Made by a program: the position numbers and the translations under genes. The notes under the pieces are model-generated. The model did not search any database. It was not told the origin of the DNA and saw only the letters and a list, made by a program, of their open reading frames with translations. DNA of 64,000 nt. Origin: Vibrio fortis. GTDB taxonomy: Bacteria > Pseudomonadota > Gammaproteobacteria > Enterobacterales > Vibrionaceae. How positions within the stretch are numbered: the first letter of the stretch is position 1; each line of letters starts with the position of its first letter. Location: assembly GCF_024347475.1 (NCBI RefSeq), contig NZ_AP025488.1, positions 248,001 to 312,000 of the forward strand, read 5' to 3'. Below, in pieces: positions 35,561 through 43,430 of this stretch.

Positions 35561-36814
35561 ATGAAAAAAATTGCCATTATTGGCTCCGGAATCTCCGGAC
35601 TCACTTGCGCACACGTATTAGATAAACACCACGACGTCACGGTTTTTGAGAAAAATGATTACGTAGGTGGGCACACCGCCACCGTCGATATTGAACACCA
35701 AGGCAAGGCATTTTCTATCGACACAGGTTTTATTGTTTTCAATGATCGCACCTACCCCAACTTTAACAAACTGCTAGAGCAACTTGGCGTCGATCGCCAA
35801 GAGACAGAAATGAGCTTCAGCGTTCATAACACTGGCACTCAGTTTGAATACAATGGTCACAGCATCAACTCGCTGTTTGCCCAACGAAGCAATGTCTTCA
35901 AGCCACAGTTTTGGACCCTGATTCTCGAGATCATTAAATTCAATAAGCTGTGTAAAGAACGCTTTCAAAACAATCAGTTTACCGAGGATGAAACCCTAGG
36001 CGACTTCCTAAACCATTACCGTTTTTCCGACTTTTTCAGCCAGCACTACATACTGCCTATGGGGGCCGCTATTTGGTCGACAAGCTTGGAAGAGATGGAG
36101 CAGTTTGAGCTTAAGTTCTTTATCCAATTCTTCTTCAACCATGGGTTACTCGATATCACCAACAGGCCACAGTGGTACGTGATTCCAAAAGGTTCACGCT
36201 CCTATGTCGACGTTATCCTATCTCGCTTATCTAAACCCGTTCAGCTCAACAGCCACATCAAACAGGTGACCCGCTACGAAAGCGAAGTTGCCATTGAATT
36301 TGAATCCGGTGATGTAGAAACATTTGATGAAGTGATCTTCGCTTGTCACTCTGATCAAGCACTGGCGCTATTAGGCGATGCCACAGAACAAGAGCAAGCG
36401 GTGTTGGGTGAGATCCCATACAGTCGCAACGAAGTGGTGCTTCACACAGACACCAAGCTGTTACCAGACCGTAAGCTTGCATGGGCAAGTTGGAACTATA
36501 TGTTAGATGGCAACAGCCAACGACCAGCTTGTGTTACCTATAACATGAACATCCTGCAAGGCATTGAAGACGAAACCACCTTCTGCGTCACCCTCAATCA
36601 GAGAGAAGCTATCAATCCAGATAAAATCATTCGTCAGTTTATTTATCATCACCCAGTACTCAACTCCAACACCGTTCAGGCACAACAGCAGCGTGAAACC
36701 ATGTGCGGGCACAATCGCACTCACTTTGCTGGTGCTTATTGGTATAACGGATTCCATGAGGATGGCGTACGCAGCGCTCTCGACGTCACCAAGCGCTTTG
36801 GGTTAGGGCTATGA
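35561..36814 (+). CDS. FAD-dependent oxidoreductase, amine-oxidase/desaturase-like
   Basis: 417 residues. The N-terminal dinucleotide motif IAIIGSGISGLTCAHVLDK is followed by VFEKNDYVGGHTATV and FIVFNDRTYPNF. It belongs to the flavin amine-oxidase-like group often beside DUF1365 and Cfa genes. In Rhodobacter sphaeroides a related FAD enzyme (UfaD) under RpoE/ChrR introduces a double bond next to a methyl branch in fatty acids during furan fatty acid synthesis. That role here is inferred. It overlaps the next gene by four bases (ATGA). Confidence 0.88.
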   Translation: MKKIAIIGSGISGLTCAHVLDKHHDVTVFEKNDYVGGHTATVDIEHQGKAFSIDTGFIVFNDRTYPNFNKLLEQLGVDRQETEMSFSVHNTGTQFEYNGHSINSLFAQRSNVFKPQFWTLILEIIKFNKLCKERFQNNQFTEDETLGDFLNHYRFSDFFSQHYILPMGAAIWSTSLEEMEQFELKFFIQFFFNHGLLDITNRPQWYVIPKGSRSYVDVILSRLSKPVQLNSHIKQVTRYESEVAIEFESGDVETFDEVIFACHSDQALALLGDATEQEQAVLGEIPYSRNEVVLHTDTKLLPDRKLAWASWNYMLDGNSQRPACVTYNMNILQGIEDETTFCVTLNQREAINPDKIIRQFIYHHPVLNSNTVQAQQQRETMCGHNRTHFAGAYWYNGFHEDGVRSALDVTKRFGLGL

Positions 36815-37686
36815 GTACGGCAACTCGCCATTTCGATGAAAACACAGAGCGCAGTGGTATCTACTGGGGCAATGTAAGGCACCGCCGTTTTGGTGCCATT
36901 ACCCACGAGTTTAGCTATCAGCTCTATATGATGGGTCTCGATTTAGACGAGGTTGAGCAAACAACCGCGCGCAGCTTTGTATTCGGGACTCGTTGGTTCA
37001 ACCCAATCCGGTTTGTTGAGTCAGATTATGTGCCCGAAAAAACCTTCGATGGAAATAAGACGTCAAACAACTATGAATCGCAAAACAGCGACCAAACGTT
37101 AAACCGCAGTGAACCAAAATCTCTAAAGCAGCGTATAGCACTCAAAGTGAAATTACTGGGCGGGCATTGGAGCGAATCTAACCGCGTCACTATGCTCGCA
37201 CAGTGCCGTTGTTTCGGGATTTATTTCAGCCCAATCAACTGCTTCTTTTGCTTTGATGAAAACCTGGAGTGCCGTTACATGCTTGCAGAGGTCAGCAACA
37301 CGCCTTGGCGCGAACGACACTACTATTTGATCGATATGCAGCAAGAATTGAAGGCAAAGAAAGATTTCCATGTGTCACCGTTTATGGATTTAGACATGAC
37401 TTATCACTGGAAGATTAAGCCTCCATCTCGCCGCACTTTAGTCCATATTGAGAATCACAGGGACGAGCAATACCCCGGAGACAAAAAGGTGTTTGACGCC
37501 ACGCTGGCATTAGAGAAACAACCGATGACTGCCAGTGGTATCCGACAAACGCTAATGCGAACTCCGGCTATGACCGTTAAGGTTGTGCTAGGCATTTATT
37601 ACCAAGCTTTGAAACTGTTCATCAAAAAGGTGCCCTTTATCTCGCACCCAGACTCAGTATCTAAGCCACCACAATACAAGAATTAA
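36811..37686 (+). CDS. DUF1365 family protein
   Basis: 291 residues; recognised by YWGNVRHRRFGAITHEFSYQ, NCFFCFDENLECRYMLAEVSNTPW and the KDFHVSPFMDLDMTYHW block. DUF1365 genes are almost always next to a FAD oxidoreductase and a Cfa-like methyltransferase, as here. The family has no established chemistry that I know. It overlaps the FAD oxidoreductase by four bases; the Cfa gene begins 31 bases later. Confidence 0.92.
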   Translation: MSTATRHFDENTERSGIYWGNVRHRRFGAITHEFSYQLYMMGLDLDEVEQTTARSFVFGTRWFNPIRFVESDYVPEKTFDGNKTSNNYESQNSDQTLNRSEPKSLKQRIALKVKLLGGHWSESNRVTMLAQCRCFGIYFSPINCFFCFDENLECRYMLAEVSNTPWRERHYYLIDMQQELKAKKDFHVSPFMDLDMTYHWKIKPPSRRTLVHIENHRDEQYPGDKKVFDATLALEKQPMTASGIRQTLMRTPAMTVKVVLGIYYQALKLFIKKVPFISHPDSVSKPPQYKN

Positions 37687-37717
37687 CTAAGACGAGAATT
37701 TTCTCAGCGAGGTCTAC

Positions 37718-38998
37718 ATGGAACAGCTTGCCAAACAAAATCACAACATCAAGCAGCAGCCTCAAACCGCAGTGCTGAACAAAAATTGTAAGTATCGAAG
37801 CCTTGTTTTTACCATCTTAGAACGCTTACAGGGAGGTCAACTCGAAGTAATCGAAGGGGATGAGCATTCAATATTTGGCGACAGAGAAGCGACGCTTCAC
37901 GCCGAAATCGTTATTCATGATTCTAGTTTCTTCAAAGACGTTGTTCTTAACGGCAGCATCGGTGCTTCAGAAGCGTATATCGATGGAAAATGGACAAGCC
38001 CGCACCTAACTCGTGTTATTCAAATCATGGCTCGCAACCAGCAACAACTCGACGAACTTGACGATAAGACACAATGGCTTAGCAAGATAAAAAACTTATT
38101 CCTAAGAAAGCAGAATGCCAACACAGAGCAAGGTTCAAAGCGCAACATCTTAGCCCATTACGATATTGGTAATGAGCTGTACGAGCGCTTCCTAGATCCA
38201 TCAATGCAATACTCCTCTGCTATCTACAGCGAGCAAGCGAGCCAACTAGCAGACGCTCAACAAAACAAGATGCGTACCATCTGTGAACGTTTGGAGCTCA
38301 CCGAGCAAGACAGCGTGGTAGAGATAGGTACAGGATGGGGCGGACTCGCAATCTTCATGGCGCAAAACTACGGCTGTCACGTCACAACCACGACCATTTC
38401 TGATGCTCAGCACGAGCTTGCTAAGCAGCGTATTGAAGCTCTCGGGCTAAGCAAAAAAATAACCCTACTCAAAGAAGACTACCGTAATCTATCCGGACAG
38501 TACGACAAGTTAGTCTCTATCGAGATGATTGAAGCCGTTGGTCATGAGTATCTTCAAACCTTCTTTACCACCTGTTCTCAACTTCTTAAACCGACTGGAA
38601 AAATGTTGATACAAGCGATCACCATCGCAGACAGCCGCTACGAGAAGTATCGCAAAGGGGTCGATTTCATCCAGAAGTACATCTTCCCAGGAGGCTGTTT
38701 ACCATCTGTAGCCGTCATGACCGGACACCTCGCTCAAAGCACTGACCTTGTTGTCCAAGAAATTGATGACATCGGTTTGCACTACGCGCGCACTCTAAAT
38801 GATTGGAATGTCGCCTTTGAACAGAGCTGGGATGAACTACAAAGCCTAGGGTACTCAGAAGAGTTCAAGCGACTATGGACCTTCTACTTCTGCTATTGCG
38901 AAGGCGCCTTCCTAGAACGCGTGATAAGCACTCATCACATTGTGGCGCGTAAGCCTCGCTACTTTGGAGCAAAAGATGAAACGGTTCTGGATTATTAA
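37718..38998 (+). CDS. cfa: Cyclopropane-fatty-acyl-phospholipid synthase family methyltransferase
   Basis: 426 residues. Conserved marks: EAYIDGKW in the N-terminal part, YSSAIYS, the S-adenosylmethionine site VVEIGTGWGGLAIFMAQNYG, SIEMIEAVGHEY, and FIFPGG-like IQKYIFPGGCLPS. It adds a methylene or methyl group from SAM to unsaturated acyl chains in membrane phospholipids. Because of the neighbours (FAD enzyme, DUF1365) it could instead be the methylase step of furan fatty acid synthesis (UfaM-like); the sequence alone does not decide. The next gene starts inside its last 23 bases. Confidence 0.92.
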   Translation: MEQLAKQNHNIKQQPQTAVLNKNCKYRSLVFTILERLQGGQLEVIEGDEHSIFGDREATLHAEIVIHDSSFFKDVVLNGSIGASEAYIDGKWTSPHLTRVIQIMARNQQQLDELDDKTQWLSKIKNLFLRKQNANTEQGSKRNILAHYDIGNELYERFLDPSMQYSSAIYSEQASQLADAQQNKMRTICERLELTEQDSVVEIGTGWGGLAIFMAQNYGCHVTTTTISDAQHELAKQRIEALGLSKKITLLKEDYRNLSGQYDKLVSIEMIEAVGHEYLQTFFTTCSQLLKPTGKMLIQAITIADSRYEKYRKGVDFIQKYIFPGGCLPSVAVMTGHLAQSTDLVVQEIDDIGLHYARTLNDWNVAFEQSWDELQSLGYSEEFKRLWTFYFCYCEGAFLERVISTHHIVARKPRYFGAKDETVLDY

Positions 38999-39500
38999 CC
39001 TTGTTCTGTTTCAAGCCACTTGGGTAAGCAGTGCCTTTTTTACTGAGCAAGCCGTCTTTATAGCGCCGCTGTTGGTGGCGCTTCATTTCTTTCTCTCACC
39101 CACTCGTCGCGACGACTTCCGTGTTCTACTGCTGCTGCCTATCGGCCTACTTCTTGATAGCTTGATGATCGGTCTTGGCACCTTTTCCGCTCATCCAAAC
39201 ATTGCGAATCAAACTTGGTTTCCAGTGTGGCTCGCTTGTTTATGGGTGATGTTCTTAATCAGTTTCAACCACAGTCTTAATTGGATAATGAAATGTCCGA
39301 AAGTGATCCTCTTTCTCCTTGGCTTCGTAGGAGGTACTAGTAGCTACTGGGGCGGCATCAAGGCTGGTGCGCTTCAGGCCACATGGCCAGATGTTTGGGT
39401 GTTATCCACCCTTGCGGTCAGCTGGGGTTTAGTGATCCCACTGTTAGTGGCCGGCTACTCGTATCTAAACAAGCCTAATATGGCGGAGACAACGAGGTGA
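38976..39500 (+). CDS. DUF2878 membrane protein
   Basis: 174 residues from ATG 38976 with GGAG eight bases upstream, overlapping the cfa stop. About five hydrophobic helices; LLPIGLLLDSLMIGLGTF and GGTSSYWGGIKAGAL are DUF2878 landmarks. Inner-membrane, function unknown, but conserved in this photolyase/Cfa operon type. Confidence 0.85.
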   Translation: MKRFWIINLVLFQATWVSSAFFTEQAVFIAPLLVALHFFLSPTRRDDFRVLLLLPIGLLLDSLMIGLGTFSAHPNIANQTWFPVWLACLWVMFLISFNHSLNWIMKCPKVILFLLGFVGGTSSYWGGIKAGALQATWPDVWVLSTLAVSWGLVIPLLVAGYSYLNKPNMAETTR

Positions 39501-39503
39501 CTT

Positions 39504-40067
39504 ATGGCTTATTCATCACAGGGTCGTGCTAAAGCTCAGCGCCACCCTCATTATTCTCAATGGAAGCGCTACGTACTGTCGGTGCTTGCAACACTGTTTG
39601 CGTGCAGCGCCCTTGTCTTTCATAACGCCGCCAAGGCGTCGCCAGTCGGTGACTTAAATAAGCAAGGCGAAGGTGAGATGACCTATCTTTTTTGGACGCT
39701 GTACAACGCCGAGCTCTACACCACCCCCACTCGCACAGAACAAGCACTGAAAATTGAATATTATCGTGATATCGAGAGCAAAGACCTCGTCGATGCCACG
39801 CAAGACCAGTGGGAAAAGCTCGGCTATTCAGACAGCAAAATAAAAAGCTGGATCGCCCCACTTTACGACATGTGGCCTAACGTCAAACAAGGCAGTACTC
39901 TGACGATTCGCGTATCAGAAAATCAACAAAGCCAATTCTATTTTGATGAGCAACCGATCGGCACCATTACTGATACCCAATTCGGCCCAGCCTTTCTCTC
40001 TATTTGGTTATCGGAAAACACGTCCGAACCAGAACTCCGTCAGCAGCTCCTCGGGCTCAACAAATAA
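39504..40067 (+). CDS. Exported chalcone-isomerase-like protein
   Basis: 187 residues with an N-terminal membrane or signal segment (about 25-45, ending AAKASP). The chalcone-isomerase-like fold is seen in GEGEMTYLFWTLYNAELYT, IEYYRDIESKDLVDAT and the FGPAFLSIWLSENTSEPELRQQLLG end. Most bacterial members lack isomerase activity, and some bind fatty acids. Probably periplasmic; a lipid-binding role would fit the operon. GAGGTGAC is its ribosome site, overlapping the previous stop. Confidence 0.82.
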   Translation: MAYSSQGRAKAQRHPHYSQWKRYVLSVLATLFACSALVFHNAAKASPVGDLNKQGEGEMTYLFWTLYNAELYTTPTRTEQALKIEYYRDIESKDLVDATQDQWEKLGYSDSKIKSWIAPLYDMWPNVKQGSTLTIRVSENQQSQFYFDEQPIGTITDTQFGPAFLSIWLSENTSEPELRQQLLGLNK

Positions 40068-40082
40068 AACAGGACATGATGA

Positions 40083-40604
40083 ATGAAAACAGGATGGTTA
40101 CTTCTACTTTGCTCTCTACTAATTGGGTGTGGCTCAGCCAACTTATCCGAACATACGGGCACCACACCTGAGCTCAAACTCGAAGAATTCTTTGACGGCA
40201 ACCTTATCGCCTATGGAATGGTACTTGACCGCTCTGGCAACCTGCTGCGCCGTTTTAAAGCGGATTTGGTCGCAGAGTGGCAAGGAGATCAAGGCGAAAT
40301 CAAAGAGTGGTTCCGCTTCGCCGATGGTGAGCGTTCCACACGAATTTGGAAGCTGACCAAAACTGGAGACAATACCTACACTGGCACCGCGGGAGATGTG
40401 ATAGGCGAAGCCTATGGCGAAACCCAAGGCTCGGCACTCTACTGGCAATACACCCTCGAGATAGAAGTAGACGGTTCGATGTATGAAGTAACGCTTGATG
40501 ACTGGATGTTCTTAATGGACGACAAACGCCTGTTCAACAAAACTGAGATGTCCAAGTTCGGCTTCAAGGTCGGCGAAGTCATACTGTTTATCGAAAAGCG
40601 CTAA
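40083..40604 (+). CDS. DUF3833 lipoprotein
   Basis: 173 residues with a lipobox LIGC at about 13-16, so a lipid-anchored periplasmic protein. The DUF3833 body includes LKLEEFFDGNLIAYGMVLDRSG and WMFLMDDKRLFNKTEMSKFGFKVGEV. Last gene of the ECF operon, followed by a hairpin. Function unknown. Confidence 0.88.
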   Translation: MKTGWLLLLCSLLIGCGSANLSEHTGTTPELKLEEFFDGNLIAYGMVLDRSGNLLRRFKADLVAEWQGDQGEIKEWFRFADGERSTRIWKLTKTGDNTYTGTAGDVIGEAYGETQGSALYWQYTLEIEVDGSMYEVTLDDWMFLMDDKRLFNKTEMSKFGFKVGEVILFIEKR

Positions 40605-40661
40605 CTACTGCTAACGCCAAGACACACATATCAGTTAAACACGCACAGCAGCGCATCAAAC

Positions 40662-40700
40662 AAACCTCGACTCACTCTTTGAGTTGAGGTTTGATGTTTA
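40662..40700 (+). terminator. Terminator-like hairpin ending the ECF operon
   Basis: AAACCTCGACTCA (40662-40674) pairs with TGAGTTGAGGTTT (40680-40692) with one wobble; the downstream T content is weak (GATGTTTATA). Confidence 0.7.
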
Positions 40701-40754
40701 TACGTCCTCAAATCAGCTTTCATAGCACTGTCCTATCACTAGGTTTTCCTTTCA

Positions 40755-40803
40755 ATAGCTTTTGCCTTTCATACTTGATAGCTATCTCCTATCAGAACAA
40801 TAG
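40755..40803 (+). promoter_or_regulatory. ahpC promoter with OxyR-like site
   Basis: TTGATA (40775-40780), 17-base spacer, CAATAG (40798-40803). An OxyR-like ATAG-N7-CTAT element (40778-40792) overlaps the -35 box, and a weaker copy, ATAG-N7-CTTT, lies at 40755-40769. The sequence after the -10 box is shared with ahpF. Confidence 0.65.
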
Positions 40804-40820
40804 AAACGTCCGAATTTACC
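40799..40820 (+). repeat. Leader element shared with ahpF, copy 1
   Basis: 22 bases beginning AATAGAAACGTCCG, identical to 41638-41659. The similarity continues more loosely for about 40 bases (GGCAATATA, TCCATC, CGCAA blocks in the same order). Confidence 0.9.
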
Positions 40821-40896
40821 CTCTGAGCCTCTCGGGGCAATATATATCCATCGACGCAAGGCAGCGTCAAAACAACAAATTAAAGAGAGTAAAATC

Positions 40897-41454
40897 ATGA
40901 TCAACACAGAAATCAAACCATTCAACGCAACAGCATTCAAAAACGGCGAGTTCGTAGAAATCACAGAGCAAGACGTGAAAGGTAAGTGGGCAGTATTCTT
41001 CTTCTACCCAGCAGATTTTACTTTCGTATGTCCTACTGAACTTGTAGACCTACAAGAGAAATACGCAGAGCTTCAGTCTCGCGGCGTTGAAGTTTACTCA
41101 GTATCAACAGACACGCACTTCTCTCACAAAGCATGGCACGATACGTCTGACAAAATCGGTACTATCGAGTACTTCATGGTAGGCGACCAAACTGGCACTA
41201 TCACAAACAACTTCAACGTAATGCGTGAAGGTCAAGGTCTAGCAGACCGCGCTACGTTCCTAATCGACCCAGAAGGTGTTATCCAAGCAATGGAAATCAC
41301 TGCTGAAGGCATCGGTCGTGACGCTGAGGACCTACTACGTAAAGTGAAAGCAGCTCAGTACGTTGCAAACAACCCAGGTGAAGTTTGCCCAGCAAAATGG
41401 AAAGAAGGCGAAGAGACACTAGCACCATCTCTAGACCTAGTAGGTAAGATCTAA
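40897..41454 (+). CDS. ahpC: Alkyl hydroperoxide reductase subunit C (peroxiredoxin)
   Basis: 185 residues, typical 2-Cys peroxiredoxin. The peroxidatic Cys is in FTFVCPTEL, the resolving Cys in GEVCPAKW near the C-terminus. It reduces H2O2 and organic hydroperoxides and is recycled by AhpF, encoded downstream. Strong codon bias indicates high expression. It has its own promoter and terminator. Confidence 0.97.
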   Translation: MINTEIKPFNATAFKNGEFVEITEQDVKGKWAVFFFYPADFTFVCPTELVDLQEKYAELQSRGVEVYSVSTDTHFSHKAWHDTSDKIGTIEYFMVGDQTGTITNNFNVMREGQGLADRATFLIDPEGVIQAMEITAEGIGRDAEDLLRKVKAAQYVANNPGEVCPAKWKEGEETLAPSLDLVGKI

Positions 41455-41530
41455 GCATCTGCTAACCGATTCTACAGGCGCACCTCAGCCTGCCTCCTAA
41501 AGGGCTTTGGCGCGCCGCTTTAATACTCAA

Positions 41531-41560
41531 AACCACATCCACGCGATGTGGTTTTTTTGT
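41531..41560 (+). terminator. Terminator of ahpC
   Basis: AACCACATC (41531-41539), five-base loop, GATGTGGTT (41545-41553), then a long T run. Confidence 0.92.
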
Positions 41561-41613
41561 TTTTATTCAAAATGTTAGAAGAAACTTTTCGAGTCGATTA
41601 GTTTCACCGATTA

Positions 41614-41642
41614 TTGATAGGTTTTACCTACCAAACTAATAG
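41614..41642 (+). promoter_or_regulatory. ahpF promoter with OxyR-like half-site
   Basis: TTGATA (41614-41619), 17-base spacer, TAATAG (41637-41642), the same geometry as ahpC. ATAG-N7-CTAC (41617-41631) overlaps the -35 box. Confidence 0.65.
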
Positions 41643-41659
41643 AAACGTCCGAATTTACC
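41638..41659 (+). repeat. Leader element shared with ahpC, copy 2
   Basis: Identical 22-base copy of 40799-40820, lying at the -10 box and the start of the ahpF leader. Confidence 0.9.
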
Positions 41660-41736
41660 AATTGTGATGGTCAAGGCAATATAGCTCCATCAGCGCAAAA
41701 GAGCGCCCCCGAACAGAAAAGAAAAGTAGGCATATC

Positions 41737-43335
41737 ATGTTAGACCAAGCAATGAAGCAACAACTGCAAACATACTTAGAATTCCTAAAAAATGACGTTA
41801 AGCTCGTTCTTAGCCTGGATGAAAGCGAAACAGCAAGCAAACTAGAGAAGCTGGCAAATGACATCTCAGAACTATCGAGCAAAGTTGTGGTTATCCGTGA
41901 CGATAGTGCAAGTGATCGCAAGCCAATCATGCAAGTTCTAAACACAGAAAAAGGCACGAGCATCGGTTTCGCTGGTCTACCTATGGGTCACGAGTTCACG
42001 TCATTGGTATTGGCACTTCTACATAGTGGTGGTCACCCAATCAAGCTTGACGATGAAGTGATTGAGCAGGTCAAAAACCTTGGTCAACCGCTGAATGTTG
42101 AAATCTTCATTTCGCTGTCTTGCCAAAACTGTCCAGAGGTTGTGCAGGCATTCAACATGATGTCTGCAATCAACCCGCTGATCAAAACAACCATGATTGA
42201 TGGTGCAGCCTTCCAAGACGAAGTGAAGTCTCGCGACATCATGGCGGTACCTAGCGTATTCATTAACGGCGAATTGTTCGGTCAAGGTCGCATGTCACTG
42301 GCAGAGATCCTAAACAAAGTCGATTCAGGCGCAGCAGAGAAAAAAGCACAAGCATTAAGCAAGACTGCTCCTTTTGATGTACTAGTTGTCGGTGGTGGTC
42401 CAGCAGGTTCTTCAGCAGCAATCTACGCAGCACGTAAAGGCATCCGCACTGGTGTAGTTGCAGACCGCTTTGGTGGTCAAGTAATGGACACAATGGCAAT
42501 TGAAAACTTCATCTCAGTGAAAGCGACAACAGGACCTAAACTGGTTGCAAGCCTAGAAGAGCACGTAAAAGAGTACGGTGTTGAAGTGATGACTGAGCAA
42601 CGCGCAGCCAACATCATCGACGCTGAAGACACAGAAGACGGCTACATCCACGTTGAGTTAGAGAGCGGTGCAACACTTCGAGCTCGCACTGTAATCACAA
42701 GTACAGGTGCACGCTGGCGTGAAATGAATGTTCCTGGTGAGCAAGAGTACCGTAACAAAGGCGTAGCGTACTGCCCACACTGTGACGGCCCACTGTTCAA
42801 AGGCAAGAAAACAGCGGTAATCGGTGGTGGTAACTCAGGCATCGAAGCCGCAATCGACCTAGCGGGTATTGTTGAACATGTAACGGTTCTTGAGTTTGCA
42901 GACACACTGCGTGCTGACCAAGTACTTATCGACAAAGCAAACGCAACACCGAACATCGAAATCATCAAGATGGCACAAACAACACAAGTGCTTGGCGATG
43001 GCAACCGAGTAACAGGCCTTGAGTACAAAGACCGCAACACTGATGAGCTAAAACAGATTGAGTTGGCAGGTATCTTTGTTCAAATCGGTCTAATGCCAAA
43101 CAGCGAATGGTTGAAAGGCACTAAGGTTGAGCTATCACCACGTGGTGAAATCGAAATTGACGCACATGGTGCAACATCAATGAAGGGTGTGTTTGCTGCA
43201 GGTGACGTAACAACCGTTCCTTACAAGCAGATCATCATCGCGATGGGTGAAGGTGCAAAAGCAAGCCTAGGTGCATTTGACCACCTAATCCGCAACCCAG
43301 CACCAGTCGCTAAAAAAGTAGCAGAAATGGCTTAA
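41737..43335 (+). CDS. ahpF: Alkyl hydroperoxide reductase subunit F
   Basis: 532 residues. The N-terminal tandem thioredoxin-fold domain (about 1-200) has the redox pair in [10 protein letters not shown]. Then comes a thioredoxin-reductase-like part: FAD motif [21 protein letters not shown], redox CxxC in [11 protein letters not shown] motif [19 protein letters not shown], and the second FAD contact [16 protein letters not shown]. It transfers electrons from NADH to AhpC. Confidence 0.97.
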   Translation: MLDQAMKQQLQTYLEFLKNDVKLVLSLDESETASKLEKLANDISELSSKVVVIRDDSASDRKPIMQVLNTEKGTSIGFAGLPMGHEFTSLVLALLHSGGHPIKLDDEVIEQVKNLGQPLNVEIFISLSCQNCPEVVQAFNMMSAINPLIKTTMIDGAAFQDEVKSRDIMAVPSVFINGELFGQGRMSLAEILNKVDSGAAEKKAQALSKTAPFDVLVVGGGPAGSSAAIYAARKGIRTGVVADRFGGQVMDTMAIENFISVKATTGPKLVASLEEHVKEYGVEVMTEQRAANIIDAEDTEDGYIHVELESGATLRARTVITSTGARWREMNVPGEQEYRNKGVAYCPHCDGPLFKGKKTAVIGGGNSGIEAAIDLAGIVEHVTVLEFADTLRADQVLIDKANATPNIEIIKMAQTTQVLGDGNRVTGLEYKDRNTDELKQIELAGIFVQIGLMPNSEWLKGTKVELSPRGEIEIDAHGATSMKGVFAAGDVTTVPYKQIIIAMGEGAKASLGAFDHLIRNPAPVAKKVAEMA

Positions 43336-43367
43336 TCAAATCGCGCACTAAGCCTATCAAAATAGCA

Positions 43368-43397
43368 AACCACCACTGAATTCAGTGGTGGTTTTTT
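43368..43397 (+). terminator. Terminator of ahpF
   Basis: Perfect 26-bp inverted repeat (AACCACCACTGAA at 43368-43380 and its complement at 43381-43393) followed by TTTT. Confidence 0.9.
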
Positions 43398-43430
43398 GTT
43401 TTGCACAACAGATAGGTATGCTGATTAGGT

